Origin: Flemingiibacterium sp045578725
GTDB taxonomy: Bacteria; Bacillota; Clostridia; Oscillospirales; CAG-272
Reading direction: 5' to 3'
Length of the DNA stretch: 64,000 nucleotides
Assembly (NCBI GenBank): GCA_045578725.1
Contig: JAZNKS010000073.1
Span: 15,203-79,202, forward strand
This document shows positions 44,212 through 53,474 of the stretch, in pieces (the stretch's first letter is position 1; each line of letters opens with the position of its first letter). The notes under the pieces are model-generated. The model saw only the letters and a list, made by a program, of their open reading frames with translations, made no database searches and was not told where the DNA came from. Made by a program: the position numbers and the translations under genes.

Positions 44212-45078
44212 ATGCGATATCAGTTTATGCGCTTCCCGGGAGGGAAAAGCAAAGTTGTCACCCTGAGCTACGATGACGGCATCCGTCAGGATCTCCGTTT
44301 TTCCGAGCTGCTGAACAAATACGGCATCAAATGCACGTTCAATCTCAACAACCGAAAAATGCGCGGTGCCAGCGGTCTGGAGCCGGAGGAGGTCAAGGAA
44401 TACCTTCTGGACAAGGGCCATGAAATCGCTCTTCATACCGGCAATCACCGCGCGCCCGGTACTCTGCGCCCCATCGAAGCCATTCAGGATATTCTGGCAA
44501 ACCGGAATGAGCTTGAGCAGACCTACGGTCGTATTGTACGCGGCATGGCTTATCCCGACAGCGGAATCCGCGTCATCACGACCGACACGGATTATGAAAG
44601 CATCCGGCATTATCTGAAGGATCTGGACATCGCTTACGCGCGCACGCTCGGCGGTGACAACGATTCCTTCCGCTTCCCGGAGGATTGGTATGCCTGGATG
44701 CCGACTGCCCACCACGGCAATCCGCAGATTTTCAATTATATCGAAAAATTCCTCGCGCTGAATCCGGACGATCCGGAAATGCGCGGAACCAGACGTCAGC
44801 CCGCCCTGTTCTATCTGTGGGGACACAGCTATGAGTTTGACCGCACCGATAACGGCTGGGAGCATATCGAAAAGATCTGCGAGCGTCTTGCCTTCAAGGA
44901 CAACATCTGGTATGCGACCAACATGGAAATTTTTGAATATGTCACGGCATACCGCTCGCTCATTTACAGCGCAGACGAATCGAGAATCTACAATCCCACC
45001 CTCCACACGATCTGGTTTGATGCGGACGGAAAGTCCTATACCATCCAGCCGGGCGAAACCATCGTCCGTCCGGTCTGA
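44212..45078 (+). CDS. Polysaccharide deacetylase-like protein (NodB/CE4 fold)
   Basis: 288 aa from the ATG at 44212, which has GAAAGGA upstream. VVTLSYDDGIRQD is the first CE4 motif (Asp base and metal Asp). HEIALHTGNHRAP carries the His pair of motif 2. MAYPDSG occupies motif 3 (usually R-x-x-P-Y/F), and LFYLWGHSYEFD ends with the Trp/His region. There is no signal peptide, unlike peptidoglycan deacetylases, so the target is probably an imported or cytoplasmic sugar. Co-transcribed with the binding protein, 19 bp downstream. Confidence 0.85.
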   Translation: MRYQFMRFPGGKSKVVTLSYDDGIRQDLRFSELLNKYGIKCTFNLNNRKMRGASGLEPEEVKEYLLDKGHEIALHTGNHRAPGTLRPIEAIQDILANRNELEQTYGRIVRGMAYPDSGIRVITTDTDYESIRHYLKDLDIAYARTLGGDNDSFRFPEDWYAWMPTAHHGNPQIFNYIEKFLALNPDDPEMRGTRRQPALFYLWGHSYEFDRTDNGWEHIEKICERLAFKDNIWYATNMEIFEYVTAYRSLIYSADESRIYNPTLHTIWFDADGKSYTIQPGETIVRPV

Positions 45079-45111
45079 GGCGGTCCGCCCTGTCTGAGGC
45101 GGCTCGATTTC

Positions 45112-45152
45112 AGGAAAACAGCACACCCCCGGTTGTAAAACCGGGGGTGTAT
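45112..45152. terminator. Hairpin between convergent genes
   Basis: A 12-bp perfect stem (45123-45134 with 45139-45150, GTAA loop). The plus side lacks a good T-run. The minus side has GCTGTTTTCC after it, so it more likely ends the alpha-galactosidase transcript. Confidence 0.75.
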
Positions 45153-45166
45153 TGGTCTGTCGGCTT

Positions 45167-47368
45167 TTATTCGGCCTTGAAGTGCCAGATCCGGCTCTCG
45201 CCATCCGTCCAGCTTCCGGTCAGATTCAGGCCGGCGTTCATCAGAAGCGCGCCCGAATATTTCCGGCCGCTTGCCGTATCGGTGTAGATCTTCTCCGGAT
45301 CCAGACCGCGCAGGCGGATATAGCGGGATACATGAACCTGCGTGCGCATAACCACATAGGTCAGCAGAACCTCGTTCTTATCCAGCGATACCGATTCCCA
45401 TGCGGCGGCAGATGTAATCTTCGCCTTATCCTCGGTCGGATTGATCAGGCGATAGTAATCACCGTTCTGGATCACATCGTAATACTTATGATAAGCGGCA
45501 ACCTGCTCGCGGACCAGGGCACGCTCTTCATCGTTCATCTTCGTCAGATCCAGCTCGTAGCCGAAGGCACCGGCCAAAGCTACCTCGCCGCGGGTCTTGA
45601 AGCTGGTGACTCGTCCGGTCTGATGGTTCGGAACCGCCGAAACATGGGCGCTCATGGCCGAGGGCGGATAAACCATCGTTGTGCCGTACTGGATTTCCAG
45701 CCGCTCCATGGCATCCGTATCGTCCGATGTCCAGATCTGCGGGCTGTAATAGAGCATACCGGGATCAAAACGTCCGCCGCCGCCCGAGCATCCCTCCAGA
45801 AGCAGGTGCGGGAATTCGGTCAGCAGGCGCTCCAGAAGCTCATACACGCCGAGAATGTACCGGTGTGCAACCTCCTTCTGACGGCCCGCAGGGAGCAGAT
45901 CGCTTCCCACCTCGGTCAGATTGCGGTTGAAGTCCCACTTCACATATTCGATATTGGCGCTCGAAAGGATCGCCTTCATCTGCTCAAAGATATTGTCGCG
46001 GACATCCTTTCTCGACATATCCAGCACATACTGCTGGCGGCCAATCGAGCGGTCACGGCCGTTGACATGGAGGCACCAGTCGGGATGCGCGCGGTAAAGA
46101 TCGCTGTCAGGCGATACCATCTCCGGCTCAAACCAGATGCCGAACTTCACGCCCAGCGCGTTGACGCGCTCGACCAGCTTGCCAAGGCCTCCTTTGATCT
46201 TATCCTCGTTGACATACCAATCGCCCAGCGAGCAGTTGTCAATGTTGCGCACACCGAACCAGCCATCGTCCATGACCAGCATTTCGATGCCGAGATCGGC
46301 CGCATCCTTTGCAATCGCAACCAGCTTGTCATCGTCGAAATCGAAATAGGTGGCCTCCCAGTTATTGACGATAATCGGGCGCTTCTTTGTTTTCCATTCG
46401 CCGCGGCAGAGATTGTAGCGGTAGAGCTTATGGAAGGTGCGGCTCATGGTGCCTACACCGGCTCCCGAATAGACCATGACCGCCTCGGGTGCTGTGAAGC
46501 TTTCACCGGGCTCCAGATGCCAGCCGAAATCCTCGGGATTGATGCCCATCAGAAGACGGGTGGTGCGCATACAATCCACTTCGGTTTCCACCGCAAAATT
46601 GCTGGAATAGATCAGCGAGAAGCCGTAGACCTCACCGCTTTCCTCGGTATAACCGTCGCGTGCCAGCGCCGCAAAAGGATTGTTGTTGTGGCTGGAGGAA
46701 CCGCGCTTGGAATGAATGCCCTGCAGACCGAATTCCAGATGACGGCTGACCAGCGTGCGTTCCTTGGCCCAGCGGCCCTGCAGATGGAGAAGCGTGAAAT
46801 CGCTGTCGGTGAAATCAACAGCTGTGGAATGAATCCGCTCGATGTCGAAGGGCTTGTCGGAGGTGTTCGTCACGCGAACACTGCGGGTGATCGCATCCAG
46901 GGTCCTGAAGGCGGTGTAGACAAGAACCACCTCGGCGCCGGTCAGCGAATCGGTGCAGACGATCTCCAGCGTATCGGCCTCCTCGTCGGAGGCATAGGTT
47001 GCGGGCAGGCCTTCCAGCTTCGGCTTGCCTGCATAGATTTTGTGGGATTTGTAACGGATATCGGTTGCCGAGCTTCCGTTGGCGCCGCGGATCGACAGAG
47101 CCGACACGCGGAAATCACCGGCACCGTTGGCGGGATATTCCAGCGCCGCGGTATCCAGCGACAGACCGTTCTCCTCCGGCGCGGGGACACTGGCGCTGAA
47201 GGAAGCATTGTTCAGCCGCATCCGAAGATAATCAAGATCGGTATCCGGCACATAGGCACCGTAATAGAGATGCAAAAGGAATCCGGTCGGGCTGATCTCC
47301 ATCACATAGCTGGAGGAGGGTGTATCCAGCTTGAAGACACGAAGCCCGGAATCGTACAGAATCGACAT
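45167..47368 (-). CDS. Alpha-galactosidase (GH36)
   Basis: 733 aa, the usual bacterial GH36 length, with no signal peptide. An N-terminal beta-supersandwich (to about 315) is followed by the TIM barrel and a C-terminal beta domain. VNNWEATYFDFDDDKL, LVMDDGWFG and GIWFEPEMVSPDSDLY are family blocks. YVKWDFNRN gives Asp479 as nucleophile and WTSDDTDAMERL gives the acid/base near Asp549. CSGGGGRFD is the substrate loop. It releases galactose from raffinose-type oligosaccharides or galactomannan. The ATG at 47368 has AAAGGA upstream and its own consensus-like promoter. Confidence 0.96.
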   Translation of the reverse strand: MSILYDSGLRVFKLDTPSSSYVMEISPTGFLLHLYYGAYVPDTDLDYLRMRLNNASFSASVPAPEENGLSLDTAALEYPANGAGDFRVSALSIRGANGSSATDIRYKSHKIYAGKPKLEGLPATYASDEEADTLEIVCTDSLTGAEVVLVYTAFRTLDAITRSVRVTNTSDKPFDIERIHSTAVDFTDSDFTLLHLQGRWAKERTLVSRHLEFGLQGIHSKRGSSSHNNNPFAALARDGYTEESGEVYGFSLIYSSNFAVETEVDCMRTTRLLMGINPEDFGWHLEPGESFTAPEAVMVYSGAGVGTMSRTFHKLYRYNLCRGEWKTKKRPIIVNNWEATYFDFDDDKLVAIAKDAADLGIEMLVMDDGWFGVRNIDNCSLGDWYVNEDKIKGGLGKLVERVNALGVKFGIWFEPEMVSPDSDLYRAHPDWCLHVNGRDRSIGRQQYVLDMSRKDVRDNIFEQMKAILSSANIEYVKWDFNRNLTEVGSDLLPAGRQKEVAHRYILGVYELLERLLTEFPHLLLEGCSGGGGRFDPGMLYYSPQIWTSDDTDAMERLEIQYGTTMVYPPSAMSAHVSAVPNHQTGRVTSFKTRGEVALAGAFGYELDLTKMNDEERALVREQVAAYHKYYDVIQNGDYYRLINPTEDKAKITSAAAWESVSLDKNEVLLTYVVMRTQVHVSRYIRLRGLDPEKIYTDTASGRKYSGALLMNAGLNLTGSWTDGESRIWHFKAE

Positions 47369-47412
47369 AATACATTCATCCTTTCCTGGAATCGGAATCA
47401 TTTGACTCTTTC

Positions 47413-47441
47413 ATTATAGCAGAAATTCCCTTTGCGGTCAA
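47413..47441 (-). promoter_or_regulatory. Promoter for the alpha-galactosidase
   Basis: Minus strand TTGACC (47436-47441), 17-bp spacer, TATAAT (47413-47418). Confidence 0.85.
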
Positions 47442-47510
47442 GATATTTGCAAAAAAACGCAGAATTCCAGTCTTTTTTCCGTCTGTACACAATCCGTTGG
47501 CCTCCCTGTC

Positions 47511-47539
47511 TTGATTTCGTCATAAAATACTGGTATAAT
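47511..47539 (+). promoter_or_regulatory. Promoter for the subtilase pair
   Basis: TTGATT (47511-47516), 17-bp spacer, TATAAT (47534-47539). The leader to ATG 47590 carries ACGGAG. Confidence 0.83.
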
Positions 47540-47589
47540 AGTAGAAGAAATCAATTTCTGCGAATTTCATGAAAGAAACGGAGTCCGAT

Positions 47590-50500
47590 ATGAAAGCGCT
47601 CATCGCCTCCCTCCTCCTGCCGGCCCTTCTCTGCCCGCCGGCCGTCGTTAATGTGAATCATCCGAATCCCGTCGAGGTGATTGTCGAGGTCGAACCGTCC
47701 GGTGAAGCCTGTCTGCCCCTGCTGGCCGGACAGCTGCCCGATGCCGGAATCGGCTACTGCTACGACCTTCTGCTCGACGGCATTCAGCTGACCCTTCCCG
47801 CCTCCCAGCTCTGGAAGCTGGAAGCCCTCTCCTTTGTCAGAGAGGTCTATCCCTGCGCCGAATACGAAAGCACCGCTGTCCAATCGGAAGTCTTCGATGC
47901 CTCCGCTTATCAAAGCGCGGCCGGGATGCTCGGCATAGATAACACGGAGCTTGACGGCTCCGGCATCACCGTTGCCATTCTCGATACCGGCTTTGACATC
48001 ACGCATCCGGCCTTTGCTGTGCCGGTCGGTCCGTTTTCGGAATCGCTCACCTTTGAGGGGCTGAAGGCTCATCTCGGAAGCCGGCTTCTGAAGGCATCCC
48101 ATGCCGGCATTCTTTCGGCCGACGATCTTTATCACAGCGCGCAGATTCCGTTCTGCTTCGATTATCACGGACAGGATCCCGATCTGTCCGGGGCCTCCGT
48201 ACACGGGACCCATGTGGCCGGCATCATCGGTGCCAATAAAACCGCCGACAGCGATTTTTCCGGCATCGCGCCGGGCTGTCAGCTTCTTCTGATGAAGGTC
48301 TTTGACGATGCCGGAAGCGCGGCCACCGACAGCGCCATCATCGCCGCCATCGAGGATGCCATCCGTCTGGGCGCCGACATCATCAATCTCAGCCTCGGTG
48401 ACTATGCAGGCTCGGCCGATCCCGGTCAGAATATCAGCCTTTCCGCCGTAATCGAGCGTGCCCGCCAATCGGGCGTGCTGATCGTCTGCTCCGCCGGCAA
48501 CGAAAGCACCTCCTCCGCCGCCAGCCGTCTGGCCGGCGAAGGAATCCCTCTCCCGCCTGCCGATTACACCGATTACGGCACGATCAGCTATCCCGCCTCC
48601 GCCGATTATACGGTTGCCGCCGCATCGGCCGACAATATTTTTTCCTATCAGCTCCATTTCTTCGCCGCCGATCCGTCCCGCCCGATTGCTTACACCGATA
48701 CCAATAAGGCCTCCGGCGTGCTGGAAAGCTCCTTTGCCGATCATTTTCACGGACGTACACTTGAATATGCTGTGATTCCCGGCATCGGTGAGGACGGGGA
48801 TTATAACGGAATCCAGGCTGACGGCAAGCTGGTTCTTGTAAACCGTGGAACGATTCCCTTCACCGAAAAAGCCGTCGCCGCCGCCGCGCACGGTGCCGTC
48901 GGCATGATTGTTTCTGACAACACCGACGATCCGCTCCTGAATATGGAGCTGACCGGCTCGCCCATCCCCGCAATCTTCATTTCCCGTGAGGACGGTCTGG
49001 CGCTTGCCGATGCCGCCTTGAGGCAGGTCACCTTCCGACGGGAATACAGCGTTCTTTCCAACACCGATACCGCCGGCCAGATTTCCGCCTTTTCTTCCTT
49101 TGGCCCGACTCCGTCCCTGACCCTGAAGCCGGACATCACCGCCATCGGCGGCCATGTCTGGAGTACGGTCAGCGGCGGATATGCAAGCGCTTCCGGAACC
49201 TCCATGGCCGCCCCGCAAATTTCGGCCGCCGCCGCGCTGCTTCTGCAGGATCTCAGCCTCCGGGGAGAGATCACCGATCCGTCCCTGCGTGCCGAACAGC
49301 TTCGCATCCGGCTCATGAATGCCGCCGTTCCGATCCTGCAGGACAACGGTATTGAATATTCTCCCCGCGCGCAGGGAGCCGGCCTTCTGAATCTTGCCTC
49401 GGCGCAAAAAGATCTCCCCCGGTTGATTCACACGCCTGACAAAAAGCCAAAGGCCGAGCTGTATGACCGGCTTGGTGACAGCTTTTCGCTGTCGGTCACA
49501 CTCCAGAATCCCACCGGCGAGCCGATGGAAACCGCACTCGGCGTTTCCCTTCTCCATGATGGCTGGCAGATGCTTACGCTCGCCGACGGAAGCAAGCGTA
49601 TCTTCGCTTCGCTGATCAGCGGAGCCGATAAGGGTGCCGTGATCCGTGCCGCCGGCTCCGGGCTGAATCTCAACCGGAACGCCGCTGATTATTCGCCGCT
49701 GTCCGTCACGCTGGCACCGGGCGAAGAAACGATTATTGAGCTGATCGTCACGCCGGATCCGGCCCTGACAAAGGAGCTGGAAGCGGTATTTCCGAACGGC
49801 TTTTATCGGGAGGGCTTTGTCTACTGCGAAACGGCCGGGCAAAGCGTGTCCCTGCCCTTTATGGGCTATGCGGGCAGATGGGATGCCGCGCCGATTCTGG
49901 ACGGCAGCCTGTATGAGGATGAATTCACGCTGTTCGGAGGCATCAAGTGGGTCCTGCCGGTGAACGGTATGCTGACCCCGGCCGGTCAGACGGCTGACGG
50001 CGATCTGGATGCCGAGCTTATCGCCTTTTCTCCGAACGGGGACGGCAATGCCGATGAGCTGTATCTGATTCCCAATCTTCTGCGCAATGCGGAAAACGGA
50101 ACGATCACCGTAACGGACAGCAGCGGCCGGATTGTCTGCCGGGAAGATATCGCCGCCGATTATCTGACCAAGAGCGCGGGCATGGATGCCGTTCTCCGGC
50201 TCCCCATCTTCTGGGGCGGAAGCGACGGCTTATACTGGCGCTATATTCTTCCCGACGGCCGGTATACGATCGCCGTCTCGCTGACACCGGATTATCCCGG
50301 AGCCGCTCCGCAGGTCCTCACCTTCCCCCTTCTTCTGGATACCGAAAAACCGGTCATCCGGGATATGGACTTTGATCCTGCCACCCGCCGTCTGACGCTC
50401 ACGCTCCGGGATAATGCAGGCCTTTTGCAGGCGGTTCTGAAGGAAAATCAGCATCCGGACAGCTTCACAGCGACCGCTCTCTGCGATCCGTCCGATCCGG

Positions 50501-50622
50501 ATACCGCCGTCACCTTCGATCTTTCCGGCTTTGAGGGAGATGTCCTCTACTGTGAACTGACCGATCTCGCCCGGAACACGCAGATTCTGCGGCTTGTACT
50601 GTCAAAGGAGGAATTCCGGTAA
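47590..50622 (+). CDS. Secreted subtilisin-family serine protease (lactocepin/C5a-peptidase type)
   Basis: 1010 aa. Signal peptide (1-25), an inhibitor-like propeptide (about 27-110), then an S8 catalytic domain with an inserted PA domain (about 370-480, ending near TFRREYSVLSN). The catalytic set is complete: Asp132 (ILDTGFD), His205 (VHGTHVAG), Asn304 (SAGNES) and Ser538 (SGTSMAAP). An fn3-like domain (FPNGFYREGFVY...FMGYAGRWD) and Ig-like C-terminal domains with SPNGDGNADEL and LPDGRYTIAV follow. No LPxTG or S-layer anchor is seen, so it is probably released or loosely bound. The ATG at 47590 has GGAG 6 nt before. The next gene starts on its stop codon. Confidence 0.93.
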   Translation: MKALIASLLLPALLCPPAVVNVNHPNPVEVIVEVEPSGEACLPLLAGQLPDAGIGYCYDLLLDGIQLTLPASQLWKLEALSFVREVYPCAEYESTAVQSEVFDASAYQSAAGMLGIDNTELDGSGITVAILDTGFDITHPAFAVPVGPFSESLTFEGLKAHLGSRLLKASHAGILSADDLYHSAQIPFCFDYHGQDPDLSGASVHGTHVAGIIGANKTADSDFSGIAPGCQLLLMKVFDDAGSAATDSAIIAAIEDAIRLGADIINLSLGDYAGSADPGQNISLSAVIERARQSGVLIVCSAGNESTSSAASRLAGEGIPLPPADYTDYGTISYPASADYTVAAASADNIFSYQLHFFAADPSRPIAYTDTNKASGVLESSFADHFHGRTLEYAVIPGIGEDGDYNGIQADGKLVLVNRGTIPFTEKAVAAAAHGAVGMIVSDNTDDPLLNMELTGSPIPAIFISREDGLALADAALRQVTFRREYSVLSNTDTAGQISAFSSFGPTPSLTLKPDITAIGGHVWSTVSGGYASASGTSMAAPQISAAAALLLQDLSLRGEITDPSLRAEQLRIRLMNAAVPILQDNGIEYSPRAQGAGLLNLASAQKDLPRLIHTPDKKPKAELYDRLGDSFSLSVTLQNPTGEPMETALGVSLLHDGWQMLTLADGSKRIFASLISGADKGAVIRAAGSGLNLNRNAADYSPLSVTLAPGEETIIELIVTPDPALTKELEAVFPNGFYREGFVYCETAGQSVSLPFMGYAGRWDAAPILDGSLYEDEFTLFGGIKWVLPVNGMLTPAGQTADGDLDAELIAFSPNGDGNADELYLIPNLLRNAENGTITVTDSSGRIVCREDIAADYLTKSAGMDAVLRLPIFWGGSDGLYWRYILPDGRYTIAVSLTPDYPGAAPQVLTFPLLLDTEKPVIRDMDFDPATRRLTLTLRDNAGLLQAVLKENQHPDSFTATALCDPSDPDTAVTFDLSGFEGDVLYCELTDLARNTQILRLVLSKEEFR

Positions 50623-53474
50623 TGAACGGCATCAAAAAGCTTCTCTGCTTTGCGCTGGCCCTTCTCATGCTCCCCATTCTGCCAAGCTATGCCGGCTTTG
50701 AGGGTTTCGCTCCCCCGGCAGACTATAACGGCGAAGGAATGTGCATCGCCATTCTGGATACGGGCTTTGATCTGACCCACGAAACCTTTGGCATGAGCGC
50801 CGATTCCGTCAAAATCACAAAGGAGCAGCTGCGCGCCGCCCTGCCGGAGCTGAATGCCCAGGCGGATGACGGTGCGTGGTTCAGCGAAAAAATCCCCTTT
50901 GCCTACAACTATGCCGCGATGAGCACCGATGTATCCGAAAACCCCGAGCGCGGCACCTACCTTTTGTCGGCGGCCGCCGGGAACACATCCGGCCGTGCCC
51001 CCGGCATCGCTCCCGGAGCGCAGGTTCTTGCCATGAAAATCTGTGATTCCTCGATGACGCTGGATGAGGAGATTCTGATTCTCGCCATGAAAGATGCCGC
51101 CCGCCTCGGCGCCGATGTCATCCTGCTCCCGGCTTATGAAGCCTGCGGTTTTGCCGCTGATCCGGCATCTGCTTTCTGCCGGACCGTGACCCGGCTTTGC
51201 GAGTCCGGCATCCTCGTGCTCTCCTCGGCCGGTGATACCGGCGATCCCGGTACCTCCACCGTTTATTCCCGGACGGTCGGCCTGACCGGCATGACCTCGG
51301 ATCAACCGGACGGCGGCTCGATCTCTTATCCGGGCTCTTTTCCCGCTGTTTTCACAGCCGGAAGTACCGATACCAACCTTTACAGCACCAACTGCCTGCT
51401 TCTCGGCGATGCCATAATCCCATACAGCGATTCCAATGCGATGTTCGACATTCCCCCCGAGCCGCTTCCATTTGCGGATCGCTTTGAGGGGATGACCCTT
51501 TCCTATGAAGTCATCGACGGCATCGGAAAACCGGAGGATTTTCTCCGGGACGGCAAGGCTCCCGATCTTACGGGTAAGCTGGCGATGATCCCGCGCGGAG
51601 AACTGACCTTCACCGAAAAGGCATCGAATGCCGCCGCGCTCGGTGCCATCGGTGTGATTATTGTGGACAATCAGAAGAATCCCGAAGCCTCGCTCACGCT
51701 GTCCATGGATCTGACCGACTCGCCGATCCCGGCTATTCTGGTATCCGAGGCGGACGGTAAAAAGCTGACCGAAGCGGCCGTTAAGAGAATCACCGTTGAC
51801 AGCTCGCTCCGGTATACCCTGCTTCTTCAGCCGACTCCGTCGCCGTCCGCCTTCACCTCTGTCGGACCCGCGCCCGATCTCACGCTGAAACCGGATGTAT
51901 CCGTAATCGGAAGCAATGTGGAATGCGCCGCTCCTGATCAGTCCTATGCCGCTGTCACCTCCACCGATATAGCCGCGGCCCGTCTTGCCGGAATCGCCGC
52001 CTGTACAAAGCAGCGGCTTCTGGCGGAGGGCGATTCCTCCGACCCGGCCATTCTGGCCGGACGGGTGCGCGCACTGATTGCTTCCTCGGCACAGCTCATG
52101 CTGAACGCAGACGGGAAAATCCCCTATTCGCCCCGGATTCAGGGCGGCGGTGCGGCCGATCTGTCCCGGGCGCTGGATGCCGGTCTGCTGGTCACGCTGG
52201 ACAAAACATCCCTCGGTGAAATCGACGGTTCGGATCTTACGCTGACCGTCACCGTCGAGAATCTGGAGCCTGTATCCAAGACCTGTACGCTCGATGCCAT
52301 CCTCGGCTCGGATGGCTATGATACCTTCACCTACGAAATTCTCAGCGATATTGAGAGCGGCGATCAGACAATCGGTGAAATGCTCGGCAAGGCACCGTCC
52401 GATACCGTGCACTTTACTACCGGCTTCGAGCCCTTCAAAAAGGCCCGGATCATGGTCGGCGACTGCTTTTTGCAGCTGAATGCGATGGCCGACGATGCCG
52501 AGCCGTATACTTTCACGCTCAAGCCCTACAGCCGCAATACCGTCCGCATAAGTGTGGTTTTAGATTCCCAAACGCAGGCCGAATACCGGAAGGCATTCCC
52601 AAACGGCTTTTTCATCGAAGGCTTCGTCCGCGTGCGGACCGATGAGGCGGATGGCCCGGAGGAGGCCTCGGTCCCTTTCCTCGGCTTTGATGGCGATTGG
52701 AGCACCGCGCCCGCGCTGGAAACTGAGATTTATTCGGGACTTGCCCCGATCCGCGACAGCATCTACCTCTGGCGGAGCATTCTGGACCCGCGCTTTGGCG
52801 GAATACTTCTGCCCGGCCAGAATCCGTTTGCGGATCCCAGGGCGCCCGATTACCGGCCCGATGCTGCCCGCCTTACCTTCTCGCCGACCGCCGATGCAAA
52901 AAATGCATCCGTCTGGCTGAATCTCGGTCTTCTGCGCAGTTTGCGCGATCTGACGGTTTCCGTATATTCACCGGATGGAGAAGTGATTCTCCGCCGTGAA
53001 ATCGGCCCGGCTATCCGGACCTATCCCGGAACCTACGGCTATGTCAGCCCGAGGATCGAATTATGGGACGGACGCTCCCCGGAACTCACATCCTACGTTT
53101 ATCCCGACGGCAGTTATACCGTGGAGATCGCCTTTACCAAAGCCGCCGATCCGGAAGGCCTCCGCGAGTCAAGAAGCTGGGAGCTGATTCTTGATGGCAC
53201 GCCGCCCGTTCTCGTCGCACATTCCTTCACCGATACCGGGGATAAGAAAATGCTCTCGCTGACCACATCGGACACGAACGGGACTGCGTATATCTTTTTA
53301 AGTGACAGCAATTACGATTCGCCCGAGGAAGCAGGCATCTTTGGAGAGGACGGCACCGTGCTCTTCGATGTCAGCACCCTGACCGGCGATTACATCTATG
53401 CGGAGATTTACGATGCCGCTATGAATTGCACGGTAGAACGGTTGGCTAATCCGTTTGCCCGCCCCGCCGGCTGA
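50622..53474 (+). CDS. Secreted pseudo-subtilase (catalytic triad lost)
   Basis: 950 aa. Signal peptide ending SYA, no propeptide, then the same domain order as its neighbour: S8 fold with PA insert, fn3-like (FPNGFFIEGFVRV...FLGFDGDW), then Ig-like domains (YPDGSYTVEI). Asp46 of ILDTGFD is kept. The other catalytic residues are replaced: the active His is Arg110 (RGTYLLS for HGTHVAG), the oxyanion Asn is Asp205 (SAGDTG), and the nucleophile Ser is Asp449 (TSTDIAAA for SGTSMAAP). The frame is intact over 950 codons, so it is kept by selection rather than decaying. TAATG overlap couples it to the active protease. A binding partner, chaperone, inhibitor or decoy is possible. Confidence 0.9.
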   Translation: MNGIKKLLCFALALLMLPILPSYAGFEGFAPPADYNGEGMCIAILDTGFDLTHETFGMSADSVKITKEQLRAALPELNAQADDGAWFSEKIPFAYNYAAMSTDVSENPERGTYLLSAAAGNTSGRAPGIAPGAQVLAMKICDSSMTLDEEILILAMKDAARLGADVILLPAYEACGFAADPASAFCRTVTRLCESGILVLSSAGDTGDPGTSTVYSRTVGLTGMTSDQPDGGSISYPGSFPAVFTAGSTDTNLYSTNCLLLGDAIIPYSDSNAMFDIPPEPLPFADRFEGMTLSYEVIDGIGKPEDFLRDGKAPDLTGKLAMIPRGELTFTEKASNAAALGAIGVIIVDNQKNPEASLTLSMDLTDSPIPAILVSEADGKKLTEAAVKRITVDSSLRYTLLLQPTPSPSAFTSVGPAPDLTLKPDVSVIGSNVECAAPDQSYAAVTSTDIAAARLAGIAACTKQRLLAEGDSSDPAILAGRVRALIASSAQLMLNADGKIPYSPRIQGGGAADLSRALDAGLLVTLDKTSLGEIDGSDLTLTVTVENLEPVSKTCTLDAILGSDGYDTFTYEILSDIESGDQTIGEMLGKAPSDTVHFTTGFEPFKKARIMVGDCFLQLNAMADDAEPYTFTLKPYSRNTVRISVVLDSQTQAEYRKAFPNGFFIEGFVRVRTDEADGPEEASVPFLGFDGDWSTAPALETEIYSGLAPIRDSIYLWRSILDPRFGGILLPGQNPFADPRAPDYRPDAARLTFSPTADAKNASVWLNLGLLRSLRDLTVSVYSPDGEVILRREIGPAIRTYPGTYGYVSPRIELWDGRSPELTSYVYPDGSYTVEIAFTKAADPEGLRESRSWELILDGTPPVLVAHSFTDTGDKKMLSLTTSDTNGTAYIFLSDSNYDSPEEAGIFGEDGTVLFDVSTLTGDYIYAEIYDAAMNCTVERLANPFARPAG

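Noticed and set aside
45152..47419. A 755-codon open frame opposite the alpha-galactosidase
   Set aside because: Antisense shadow of a protein with an intact GH36 active site.
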